Positions 22,810 through 34,019 of a DNA stretch of 64,000 nucleotides are shown here, one piece after another. The position numbers were made by a program, and so were the translations under genes. Source of the DNA: Tillus elongatus (lineage: Eukaryota > Arthropoda > Insecta > Coleoptera > Cleridae); the NCBI GenBank assembly GCA_964006375.1, contig OZ023268.1:84207835-84271834 (forward strand). The letters run 5' to 3'. Numbering within the stretch: position 1 is the first letter of the stretch; every line of letters starts with the position of its first letter. The notes beneath the pieces are model-generated. The model was not told where the DNA came from. It worked only from the letters and a program-made list of their open reading frames with translations, and did not search any database.

Positions 22810-24010
22810 CTAAACAATTAATGACATGTGGAAAAAGGTTTTTAATAAAACTTGCGGTACAAAGGCAGCAGTTGACATATTACTAGAGGAAATGGTAAAA
22901 ATGGCCTTGATCAACAACAATGCCCTGGCGCAAATCTTGCAGATCCGCGAGCTGAGTTGCATTGATTTTGCTTGTAAGATGTCCACATAAAAAGTCCAAT
23001 TACTTCGGGAGCCATTCAATGTGGACAGGTCCTCCTATCCATCTGTGTAAAAATCTTACAACAGCGTATTGTCACATTGTCTGGGTGTAATGTGAAGGAG
23101 CACCATCTTGTTGGAATCCCAAGGAGTTTTCATCATAGTTCTCGATAATGACAACAAAATAACTTTGATGTGGGTACCAGTGTGTCAAGGCATTGAAGGG
23201 AATGAGGAATCAGATAGCCTTGCAAAAAGGACAGCAGCAACACCATTCTAGGGTCCAAAGCCCTAATGTGGATTAACAAAAAGCCATGTAAGAAATGAAC
23301 TTGATACTTGGGAGAGCAACCAAATGATGTCATGCTGGGGAAGAATTACAGACATTAAGCAGGCAAAACGGTTCATCACCATATCAAGAAAAAAGTCTGA
23401 ACTGTTTCTTGATTTGAACAGAAACGTCTTGTGAATAATCACAAGTATTTTCACAGGACACTCCCCAGTAAGCTATCATCTTATGAAAATTTGTAAGGCG
23501 AGCAGTGAAAACTGCAAATATTGCACTGCAGCAGCCGAAACAACAAAACATTTGCTACACGACTGCATGGCTAAGTTTTGCAAAAGGCTGAGATGCCTAG
23601 GAGGGGTGACCTTAACACACACCTGACCCTAACACCTAAGGAAAAAGAGAAAATATCTCCTAGAAACATAGTATACTACATAAAAATTCTGAACATTTTG
23701 GGCAACTATTAGAAAAAAAGTGTCATGCGCAAAAGACCAATTGGTGTCGCTGCGCTGAGAGGCCAAAGGCCTATATGACTGATTAAGCAATCTACAATCT
23801 GGGTGCAATGTGGAGAAGCACCGTCTTGTTGGAATACCAAGAAGTTTTTATCATAGTTCTCGTCGTTTTCTGTGATATGTCAGTATAGGGTGAATGTTGT
23901 CTTCGAGTAATCCTCAATATATTTCAGCTGTTAAGTAACATTCAGTTTCTTTGAGTGCTGTGTGTGTACTTTACCATTCTTGGATTGGAACCTGATCACT
24001 AGCGGCAACT
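22810..24010 (-). pseudogene. mariner-like transposase relic split by a non-LTR fragment
   Basis: The minus strand encodes a motif like FQQDGA.PH.TQ (second catalytic Asp), present twice: once at about 23868-23806 and once at about 23147-23085. These flank an inserted non-LTR fragment. After the second copy come MDRRTCPH and NGSRSNWTFYVDI-like pieces of the C-terminal catalytic part (23019-22810). Upstream pieces are detectable to about 24010. Frame breaks throughout make this an old relic. Confidence 0.6.
23150..23805 (+). pseudogene. Non-LTR retrotransposon family B: RNase H end and C-terminal knuckle
   Basis: The plus strand encodes VTLMWVPVCQGIEGNEE.DSLAKR, the last RNase H motif (usually VPGHxGIxGNExAD). 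After stops come SPVSYHLMKICKA and ENCKYCTAAAETTKHLLHDC, a CxxC..HxxxxC knuckle, and then LRCLGGVTLT. The same C-terminus is found at 26408-26599 and near 52950-53150. The 3' UTR ends near GGCCTATATGACTGATTAAGCAATC. It is 5'-truncated and inactive. Confidence 0.75.
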
Positions 24011-24871
24011 ATGGCGATTTAGAGTAACATAAAGGAAAAAGGAACATTCTTCAAAAGAAAAGCAGGTAGGTATTGTACAAAGAACTCTGATTATCTATAG
24101 CATTGCATTACTGTTTTACAAATTGTAGATGGTGATGGAAATCGTCCTAGTTTAGTTCTTGTAACAGCCTAATTAATATGGATGAAATTTCTTTGCTTTT
24201 AAATTTCTTTGTGTATTTGTACGATTTGTGCTTGAAACATTTGCTGACATTCTAGTGCGTAAGGTTTGATTGATCCTGACGTGTCCCAAAACTGATACTT
24301 ATACAGTTTGATTCTTCAGAAGCGGTGCTGTAACGCGTTTTTCATTTGCAACACAACCAAAATTCCGAAACTTTTTTACTAGGTCTAAAACGTGACCAAC
24401 CATACTTTTTGTTTCAAAAAGGCTAGTTGGTTATCTGGTGGGTTGTGTGGTTGGTTAATTGGTTGGATGTCTGATTGAGTTCAATACCAGCTACCATCTG
24501 ATTTTTTAACAGGCAACTTAATTAAATAAATAGACGAGAGTCGATCCTAGCTAACAGCACGATGAGTTAAGTTACAATGAGAATGAGGTCATCGGCTGAT
24601 AATGACTAGTTGGAAAAGTCTTCCCTAGAAAATTCCCTAGATTCAGGCTTACCAAAATTAACTATAAAAGTAACTAAAAAAGTTACCAAAACTGTCCGGC
24701 CAAGCCAGCTGTCAACTGTCAACGTCATGTGTGAAGCGTCATGTCGATAATGCAAGCCCATAATTAACCACATTAATTCAAATGTGTCACTAACTGAAGA
24801 TCTGAACCTGTGATGAGCACTAATAAGTACACTTTGAGAACCAAAATTACCACAACAGATCTTTTTAAAGA

Positions 24872-24912
24872 CCTGACGATCGTTTCACTAACAAAATTAG
24901 CGTCATCAGAGG
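24872..24912 (-). ncRNA. Hammerhead-like ribozyme motif (type alpha), copy 2
   Basis: The 41-nt block has the same length and order as copy 1: CCT, CTGATGA (24909-24903), one unpaired C, helix II GCTAA/TTAGT, GAAAC, GATC, GTC and AGG. The flanks (CACTTTGAGAACC..CACAACA) are shared with copies 1 and 3. A mirrored degenerate partner on the plus strand at 24934-24970 reads CCGATAA..GAAAC..CGT. Confidence 0.55.
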
Positions 24913-25009
24913 ACGAAAAGAATGTTTCATCATCCGATAACGGTAACGTTGTTACTGAAACGAAACGTTAGCGTTATCGGTTGAGACTGTCTGCCTCAAC
25001 CGACGCGTT

Positions 25010-26180
25010 ACCTACTAACGTGCTTCCGAGTAGTGACTTTGTCAAAATGTTGCTGCTTAAATAACCATATAGTTCCTGCACTGGTCATTTCTGAAAAATA
25101 ACGCAATACTTTTGATACGTTTTTGAATTGAATACACGATGATTTTAATACAATAAAACAGTCAAAATGTAAAATGAAGTACTGTATCAAATCAACACTC
25201 TATCGAATACACAATGAATTTTATTTTATTGGTTTCTATTTTACCTTATCTGAAGTGATGAACCAAAAACACTGATAAAATGCACCCTTTATAAAAATTT
25301 ATCAACTAAAAATAGTTGCAATAATTCAAAACATATCGAGAAATGAGGTTTTGCCCGAAGAATAAGATTGGCAATAGCAAATTTGATTTACAATTTTCTC
25401 AGCAAGATTTTCAAGGATTTTCGGAACTGACTACACTATTCTCACGATCTCCTATTTAGAAATTTGAAGACGGTAGCTACTTTGTTTAGTAAGATGAAGT
25501 AGCAGCTTTGATATTCACGTGAAAAGTGTCTGAATACCTACTTTTAAAGTTCTTGACGGGCCACCGTGTATATGAATTATAAAAGATATTATTTAAACCA
25601 AATCTTGTCAATAAAAAGTTGAAATCGACACCTTTCTTCACAGCTTTTTAATTAAACAATTAAAAATAGGCTTTGAAAAACTGAAGTTATCTAATTATAA
25701 TTATCGAATTATAATAATGAAAAAAAATTTGTTAGCTAGATGTAATACATGCAAGAAAGTGCGATTTTTACTAAATTGTGCTTATAAACTTTTCTTTTGG
25801 GAAAAATGTAAGGTGTGTTCAAAAAGTTGAGGATCTTTCTTATTTTACTCCTTCCTCTTGGTTAATGAAGATATTCTTTACAAAGGTTAATTTTAGCTTA
25901 CTATTTTTACCAAACTGCTTTTTCGTTTCGCATCATTCTTAAATGAATACCATTGTTAACGCTGGAGCTAGAGTATTGGCCATACCGATAAATCACTACA
26001 AAATGTTGTCCTAGTCCCCCTATTTTGTGAATTTGTAGCCTATCAGTCTGTCATTTATGAACAGTTTTTTGATTTTATATAGGCATTATGTTACTTAGGC
26101 TTCCTATAAGACTTGGTGGTGTTGGCCCGCCTCGAAAAGATGATATAATTTCTAAATGTGAATACATCTGAGGTTGACAT
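25010..26180. other. Unassigned AT-rich stretch
   Basis: No recognisable coding motif, RNA gene or terminal repeat. It lies in the CYB5R4 intron between 22105 and 27875. Confidence 0.4.
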
Positions 26181-26181
26181 T

Positions 26182-27687
26182 GTTGAAGGTTAAATCAAAG
26201 GCTTATATTTCCAGACACATTTTTTATTATTAAAACCCTACGCGTTTTAGATTCATCAAGCCACCTGCAGGGGTTAAAACGTTCTGTTTTCAATGGAAAC
26301 TTAGATTATAGATTGTTTAATAAGGCGTATGCCTTTGGCCTATAAGCTCTGCGATCGCGATGAGTCTTTCGTGATTGACTCTTTTTTATAATAGTTACCC
26401 AAAATGTTCAGACTCTTGACATAGTCTCTATCTTTTTGGGGACTATTTTACCTATTTCCTGTGGCGTTGAAGTCACCCCTCCAAGGTATTTCAGTCTTTT
26501 ACATAACTGAGCCATTAAGTCGCACAGCAGATGTTCTATTGTTTCTGCTGCTACAGTGCAGTATCTGCAGTTTTCACTGTCCGCCTTACCCATTTTCATA
26601 AGGTAATACCTTACTGGGGAGGGTCCTGTGAAAAGTACTGTGATTTTTCACAAGTCGTTCCTGTTCAATTCAAGAAACAGTCCAGACTTTTTTTGATATC
26701 GTGATGAATCGTTTTGCCTACCTCAAGCCTGGGCTTCTCCTCCAGTACGATAGCATTTGGTTCCTCTCCCAAGTATTAAGTCCATTTCTTACATGGTGTT
26801 GTTGCTGTCCTTTTTGCAAGGCTATCTGCTTCCTCATTTCCTTCAATGCCTTGATGGCCTGGTACCTACATGAAAGTTACTTTGTTGGTCCTAGCCAGTC
26901 GCTGTAAGGATTTTGCAGTCCCAGGTCAGTTTAGACTCGGTTGCAGTGTCTTTAGTACCGCCTGACTGTCTGAGAGGGTGTAGATCTCTCTGTTTAAGAG
27001 TCTTCTTTGTATGCACTCCTGTGCACAGAGACTTATAGCAAGCATCTTCGCTTGGAAGATGGTGAAAGTTTTTCTGGGGACTAAAGTCAGGTCCTCTTAT
27101 TCCCAGTCCTGCTCCCTCCCCGTCTGTATACCATACAAATGAGTTGTTTGTCAGCCTTTCACTGTCTATCCCATGCTTGGCGGTCACTTATTACCACGTC
27201 GAATGAAACTGTGAGGACCAATTCAGCTAACATTTGATTTGTTGGTTTGGCGAGTGACTGCAATGGAATAATTTCTAGGATCTTCTAGTGGCCAACCAAG
27301 TCTCCTGGTTTAAATCTATTTGTTTGAAATAGCCTTGAGACACTAAGTTTACAGAAACGTGAATGCAAATTTACTTTTAGCTATGCACACGCACAGGCCT
27401 CCATTTTGGCTGCTTTAAATAACGCGTCATTTTGTATTCATATTTTTACTGTTTTCAGTCTGGAGATGTTGATATTTTGTCCTTTGCTGTTACCTTTGAC
27501 TGAAGCACTGAAGACAATAGATGAAATTCCAACTTTGACAATTTCTTATACCGTGTAGCTTGTAGTTTTTGTAAAAAACAGAGTTTTTACCCCTGAAGAT
27601 GGCTCGATAAAGCTAAAAATCCTAGCGTTTTTATAATAAAAAATCTGTCTGGAAGTATAAGCGTATGATTTAACCTTCAGCTATTCC
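26182..27687 (-). mobile_element. Inverted-repeat-bounded block containing a family B non-LTR fragment
   Basis: The ends 26182-26291 and 27579-27687 are inverted repeats of about 110 bp, matching at roughly 75 percent by eye. Each contains a hammerhead-like motif of a third type (gamma): core CTGAAGA at 27593 on the right, CTGCAGG on the left, with CCC/GGG helix I and AAAACGCGTA. Between them the minus strand carries non-LTR family B remains: SFVWYTDGEGAGLG (RNase H start, about 27140) and SENCRYCTVAAETIEHLLCD (C-terminal knuckle, about 26580-26520). I cannot tell whether the inverted repeats mobilised the block or only frame an old insertion. Confidence 0.6.
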
Positions 27688-27874
27688 ACCCCCTATGTAT
27701 TGACCTTTAGAAATTACTTAGGTATACTTATAATTTGCTATCAATAAAAGAAATTGTATTGTAAAGGTCAGGAAATTTCTCTGCTACTATAGTTATGTTA
27801 CAAGAACAGTTTCCTAACTAGGCTAAACTTTGGGAGTTCATACAGTTTTCTGTTATATTACTTCTATTACTTAC

Positions 27875-28178
27875 CTCCTGCGTATTCTCCTCTGTAACAG
27901 GAACGCCAGAAGATTTAGCATAGGGGTAATTCCAGTACCAGCAGCCAAGAGAAGGCAAAGTTCTCGTCTTTCTGTACTAGCCAAATGGAAGGAACCCAAT
28001 GGTTTGGAGAGATGGAAGGTCGTGCGTAACTCTGCATCGCACAGCACCTGGCTAACGCTGCCCTGGGGATAACGCTTCACCAGCAGCCACAGACAGCTGC
28101 CCTGTTGAGCCTGTCCCTGACCTGGTAAGGTACCTACGCTCTCAGATACCGGAGTGTAGCTTCTGTACAGTTCGTCAC
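27875..28178 (-). CDS. CYB5R4: CYB5R4 exon: FAD-binding and start of NAD(P)H-binding domain
   Basis: The acceptor TTTCCAG/GTGACG supplies two bases completing a Gly codon; the donor is AGGAG/GTAAGT. The 304-bp exon encodes DELYRSYTPVSES, the FAD-binding R.YTP motif, at its start. VKRYPQGSVSQVL follows, then GSFHLASTE and the NAD(P)H-binding motif LLLAAGTGITPML near its end. This order (RxYTPxS, then YPxGxxS, then GTGITPM) is the ferredoxin-reductase fold of the cytochrome b5 reductase family. The exon is intact. Confidence 0.95.
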
Positions 28179-29452
28179 CTGGAAATATTTGTCAATCAAA
28201 CTGGTTTACAAACGGGCTAGTTTTTTTTAAGTAAAATCGAAGACGATTAAATATAAAGATGCTAGGTGTTTAATAGTTTGTGTTCGTTTATAAATAAATT
28301 ATGTTATTGTCGTTAATGTTAATGTCGGATTACGGCATTGCTTACATTAACAGCAATGGAAAGTGAAATATCATATTGTTTGAGATCTTTGAATATGATT
28401 TAAACCATGTTCCTACATGTTTTCATGACAGCAAAAAAACACCAAGAAGCAGTGGTGGCAGCTCAAGACATGCACGTTTATCCCAAAATAATTAATGGCT
28501 TGTCTAATAATATTTCAACCCTATTAAAATTATTATACTGTCGTGAAGCACTTATAATTACCTTCATAAGTTATATTTTGGTAAATGTATACCTTCTCTG
28601 ATGCCGGCCCGCTAGAGAAATATCGCCCCAACTAGCACCAAAGTGGCGGCAACTGAGATCGGAACTTAAGAAGAGTAGTTATTACGTAATCGTCACTAAT
28701 TCTGCGACTTAATGGTGAAAATAACTCTATATTACACATTATCAACCGATAGTAGAACTTTATTAAAAACTTCAAGAATCGTTGATGTCGTAAGAATGGC
28801 AAATGGAGAGTTTCGTAACAATGGCATTAAAAGTTCTTTAGACACAGCATTTTCTCAGTTTGGTAGATCTGCAACACTACCACTGGTTTCAATATGGATG
28901 GTACAAATAAAAGGACGCATTTAGACACAAAAAAACCATAACCTAACTTTGTTAGGTTAAAATTACAGGCAAAGCAAAAAATTTCCAAACTATCTTATTT
29001 TCGGAACCATAGAGTGCCAAGGAGAACTATAAACACCGATCTGATAGATTACGAAGTAGCCGTTATGGAAAGTAACTATACAATGTTGAGTCATAGTCCC
29101 ACTTGGTAGCTTTTGATGAAAATAACTTTAAAGTTCCGGATTTTCAGTATTATTTACCAAAGACAAGTTGTAACTACTTTGAAGTTCCATATTTTAGTAA
29201 ATGCTACTTCAAAGTGTTTGCTTGAAATACGTACGCCATTTTTGTAGATGGAGATTACTTATTTACAACATCATGATTACCTCTTCTGCCATTATAAATA
29301 TCTAAAAATTAATGTATTGCTATTTTTGACAAGACAAGCCTCCTTGGAAGAGTGCGTTCTCCTCCAATAATAATCAGCATCGGCGCCCGAGTTTATCGTT
29401 TTAATCTCGAACAATAAGTCTAAAAATAAATTAAAATTAAATAAACAAAAAA
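28179..29452. other. Intronic stretch without a recognised gene
   Basis: Short frames only. A TAACCTAACTTTGTTAGG inverted pair at about 28938 is short and unremarkable. Confidence 0.4.
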
Positions 29453-30865
<1,413 letters not shown>

Positions 30866-31479
30866 AATACAAATAGGGTACTTTTTCGTGAAATGATGAT
30901 ACAGCGCCGAGACACGGTGCGGCTAAATGTTTTATATATCATCAATCGCAACGCAATACGCAATTTAAATAAATTCGTAGCTCAGTGCATTGCCCAAGCG
31001 ATATAAAATTTGTAAAAGCCATTATTTCGTTCACCTTTTGTTGCGCAGCAGTCGACATTTTAAAACGCGCCTATGTGCTCAGCACAGTCTACACGTGTAC
31101 TGTATCGGTTTTATGTATTTTACTGTATCATGCGCGGTAACGTTCTTTGTTGTTAATTGTCTGTCTGCAAATATAACTGAAACCATTTTTTGATTCGTCA
31201 CCGTCTACACCACCCGTCCCCATCCGCACCCTTTACAAGTTTAATTAGAAAAAATGTAGAAGACAGTTTAGCGGCGCGGCAGATAGAATCGAAAAAATAA
31301 ATTTTGAATATACCTCCTTTTAACCCTTTCAAATCAAAATCTCGAAGACCCCCTTCTTAGCACACTTCTACATGCTTGGCCGAACATACCCATAAAATTT
31401 CACGTCTCTAGATTTTTTACTTCAGTAAAAAAGAGTTCCTGGAAAAGATGGCTTCGAAGTGTAATCGGCTGAGATCCAG
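30866..31479. other. Intronic stretch without a recognised gene
   Basis: No recognised motif. It may be degenerate transposon sequence. Confidence 0.35.
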
Positions 31480-31978
31480 AGGTCAGTATTAGAAAGTCAG
31501 AAGCGATTAGTGTTAACAAAACTCTTGGCCCCAATAAGACTAAGGAGACATACTTATTTAATGACTTTCAATCAGTTATAACTGAGTTTAGGTTTAAGCC
31601 ATATACATATTGAACCTGACCGAACTGGGTTTTCCACTGTCTCTAAACCAGAAAAAATAATTTTACCCATAGAAGAGAAGCGTATTTGTACATTATGGAA
31701 AAGAGGCACAAATGTGTCAGCAATTTGTGCAGTGAGTGCAACTGGCATCTTTGTGCCGCCGCTATTTGTTTTCCCTCAACAACGATACTCCCCAGCTGAA
31801 ATGCGATCGACCTTCAAGGGCTGTTTCTACTTGTTCATATAATGGGTGGACAGATGAACAAATACTCCTATCATAGCTACATTTTATTAAAGTCACACGT
31901 TATTGTGCTGAAAGACTGATATTGCTTATAGGGGACAACCACAATAGTCTTGCAAATTTAGAAGGATAAGCGATGCCT
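31480..31978 (+). pseudogene. pogo/Tigger-like transposase relic, catalytic-domain part
   Basis: The plus strand reads DPEVSIRKSEAISVNKTLG, then FNDFQSVITEFRFKPY, then GFSTVSKPEKIILP, the region after the first catalytic Asp in 'NxDETGxSTV'. RGTNVSAICAVSATGIFVP and LFVFPQQRYSPA follow. Later, in other frames, come SYNGWTDEQILL and ILLIGDNHNSLANLE, the second catalytic Asp in GDNHxSH. This is the DDE_1 layout of pogo/Tigger transposases. Stops and frameshifts are frequent. It is cut off by the CR1-like element that starts near 31985. Confidence 0.75.
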
Positions 31979-32861
31979 AAAAAGAATCACATAACCAGTT
32001 GAGCATCTCTTCACATCCATTTACAGATAAGTTACTATCACTACTGAGTGACATAGGTTTCAGAGGAACACCGTATAATCTAATAAAGGATTACCTATCC
32101 AACAGACAGCAGACGGTTAGAGTAGGCCATGTTGTTAGCGCGCCCCTTTCATTCTTCTGTGGAGTACCACAGGGTACGGGGTATTGGGTCCCATACTATT
32201 TAATATCTACGTAAATGATTTATTTATGGTTAAGACCGTGGGAGAAATTGTGGGCTTAGCAGATGATACTGCCGTATTTTATAGTGACACTGATTGGCAC
32301 AAACTGAAAAGAAAAGTGGAAAACGACTTGAAGAACATTGTAAATTTTTTTAGCAGCAGACTGCTCACCATAAATTATAGTAAAACAAAGTTTATTCCAT
32401 TCTCGTGTTACAGAAATAACCAACCTGAGTACGAATATATAGAGGTAATACAGGGTTCTGACACTTTTAGTATATCGTCTTGTAGGACGGTAAGGTATCT
32501 CGGAGGGGTTAAGGAGTCGCGGGCCAAAGGACTCCAGGGGGCAAGCTGAGGAAGTGGAAACAACAACATAAACTCCCGATGAAGCTTTCCCCAAGACCGT
32601 CATGCGCGGTAAAAATCCGCATCCTGCACGAGGTGACCCTGCTAATAACTAAACATGACGGATCTAGACAAGGAGGTCGAACTAAACTCCCCCAATCTAC
32701 GGTGTCACGTGACCCGTGCCTATGGATGGATGGCACCAGGGCGATGGTGTCGTGAACGGAACCTCTGGAGTACCAGGCAACCCTCCAGAGTAACCCGCCT
32801 TGCACCACACAGGGGGTTCTGATGGTGTGGACAGTATTTCCCCCATTCTCGTGGGAACAAC

Positions 32862-34019
32862 ATGAAGATAATAAACACATACAAAACCAAAACCAATGAG
32901 GCTCGAGGAGTGGCTCCGGCTACAGACTTGTGCCTTGAGTCTATCCCGGAAACGGAGACGAGCCAGGGTGCGGCAGCGGACTCTGGAGGTCCCACGACCG
33001 GCGCAGATACGGGGGATCAGGGGGTAGCTTCGGCCAGAGACCTGTCCCCGACACCCAAGCTGGAGGCTGGGTCCCACCGGAGGGCGGCGAGCTCCGCGGA
33101 CTCCGGGGGCCCCTCCACCAGTGAGGACTCTACTGTTAGAGTAGAGGGACTGCCCCGGCAGTCCAAGCGTCTTTCCGGGGCGCAAAGAAAGAAGCTCCGG
33201 AGGGCGCAAAAAATGGCGGCCGGGACCTGGACGGTCGAGAAACCTGTAAAGGCGCAAGAGGGGAGTGCGGGTCAGAAGAGGACGCGCTCGAACTCTAGCA
33301 CGCCCAGTACAGACAGGCGTTCCAAAAGGGCCAGGGTGCCTGTAAAGGCGCAAGAGGAGAGTGCGAGTCGGAAGACGCCGCGCTCTGGCTCTAGCACGCC
33401 TACTACAGACAGACCTCCCAAAGGAACCAAGGCCGGAACACCGGCGCAGACTGGCTCTTACAGGGAGGCTGCGGAGGGCCTCGGGATGGCGGTGATTGAC
33501 AGACGCCATCCTGAGGTCACGCTAGACCAGGGGAAGGCGGACCTGATCCAGGCTGCGGTGATAGCTGCAGTGGACTCTCTTCAGGAAGGGGAGAGCCCGC
33601 CTCAGTTCCACCGGACGCGCCTGACGGGGGGCATCCTCTGGACAACCTGTGCCGGCCCGCAGTCGCGGGACTGGCTGCGGAAAACGATCGGGGGCCTCGG
33701 TCAGATTTGGGAGGGGGCGGACTTGACAGCCGTCGAGCCCAAGGAACTCCCAAAGAGACGCAAGGTCCTCGTACGGATCCCTGACACCGTCCCGCAGGAG
33801 ACGGTGATCAGCAGACTTAAGATCCAGAACCCTGAACTGCGGACGCAACACTGGTCGGTTCTAAGCAGGAAGACAGAGGAGAAAGGACAGACGCTCGCCT
33901 TCTCGATCGACCCGACATCTTACAGAGCCCTTGAAGGAACCTCCTTCAAGGCATTCTGGGGCATGGGAAGGGTTAGCTTCCGCCCACTGGGGCAGCAACT
34001 AAGGGTTAATGGGACTTAG
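32862..34019 (+). CDS. Retrotransposon ORF1 (gag-like), 385 aa
   Basis: This protein presumably binds the element RNA in a ribonucleoprotein. The first 200 residues are Ser/Thr/Lys/Arg-rich and probably disordered. They contain a 32-residue tandem repeat (unit starting PVKAQE, DNA period 96 bp at 33243 and 33339). Residues about 250-385 form a compact domain with LVRIPDTVPQETVISRL, NPELRTQHWSVLSR and FWGMGRVSFRP, similar by pattern to the C-terminal ORF1 domain (DUF4780-like) of insect LOA/jockey elements. No CCHC zinc knuckles are present, unlike classical R1 gag. The ATG is the first in the frame after the 5' UTR. The stop overlaps the ORF2 start by 11 nt. Confidence 0.85.
   Translation: MKIINTYKTKTNEARGVAPATDLCLESIPETETSQGAAADSGGPTTGADTGDQGVASARDLSPTPKLEAGSHRRAASSADSGGPSTSEDSTVRVEGLPRQSKRLSGAQRKKLRRAQKMAAGTWTVEKPVKAQEGSAGQKRTRSNSSTPSTDRRSKRARVPVKAQEESASRKTPRSGSSTPTTDRPPKGTKAGTPAQTGSYREAAEGLGMAVIDRRHPEVTLDQGKADLIQAAVIAAVDSLQEGESPPQFHRTRLTGGILWTTCAGPQSRDWLRKTIGGLGQIWEGADLTAVEPKELPKRRKVLVRIPDTVPQETVISRLKIQNPELRTQHWSVLSRKTEEKGQTLAFSIDPTSYRALEGTSFKAFWGMGRVSFRPLGQQLRVNGT

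Noticed and set aside
32697..33851. Long minus-strand frames (up to 270 codons) opposite retrotransposon ORF1
   Set aside because: Antisense frames in GC-rich coding DNA; the Arg/Leu/Pro-rich composition and lack of motifs fit a shadow of ORF1.
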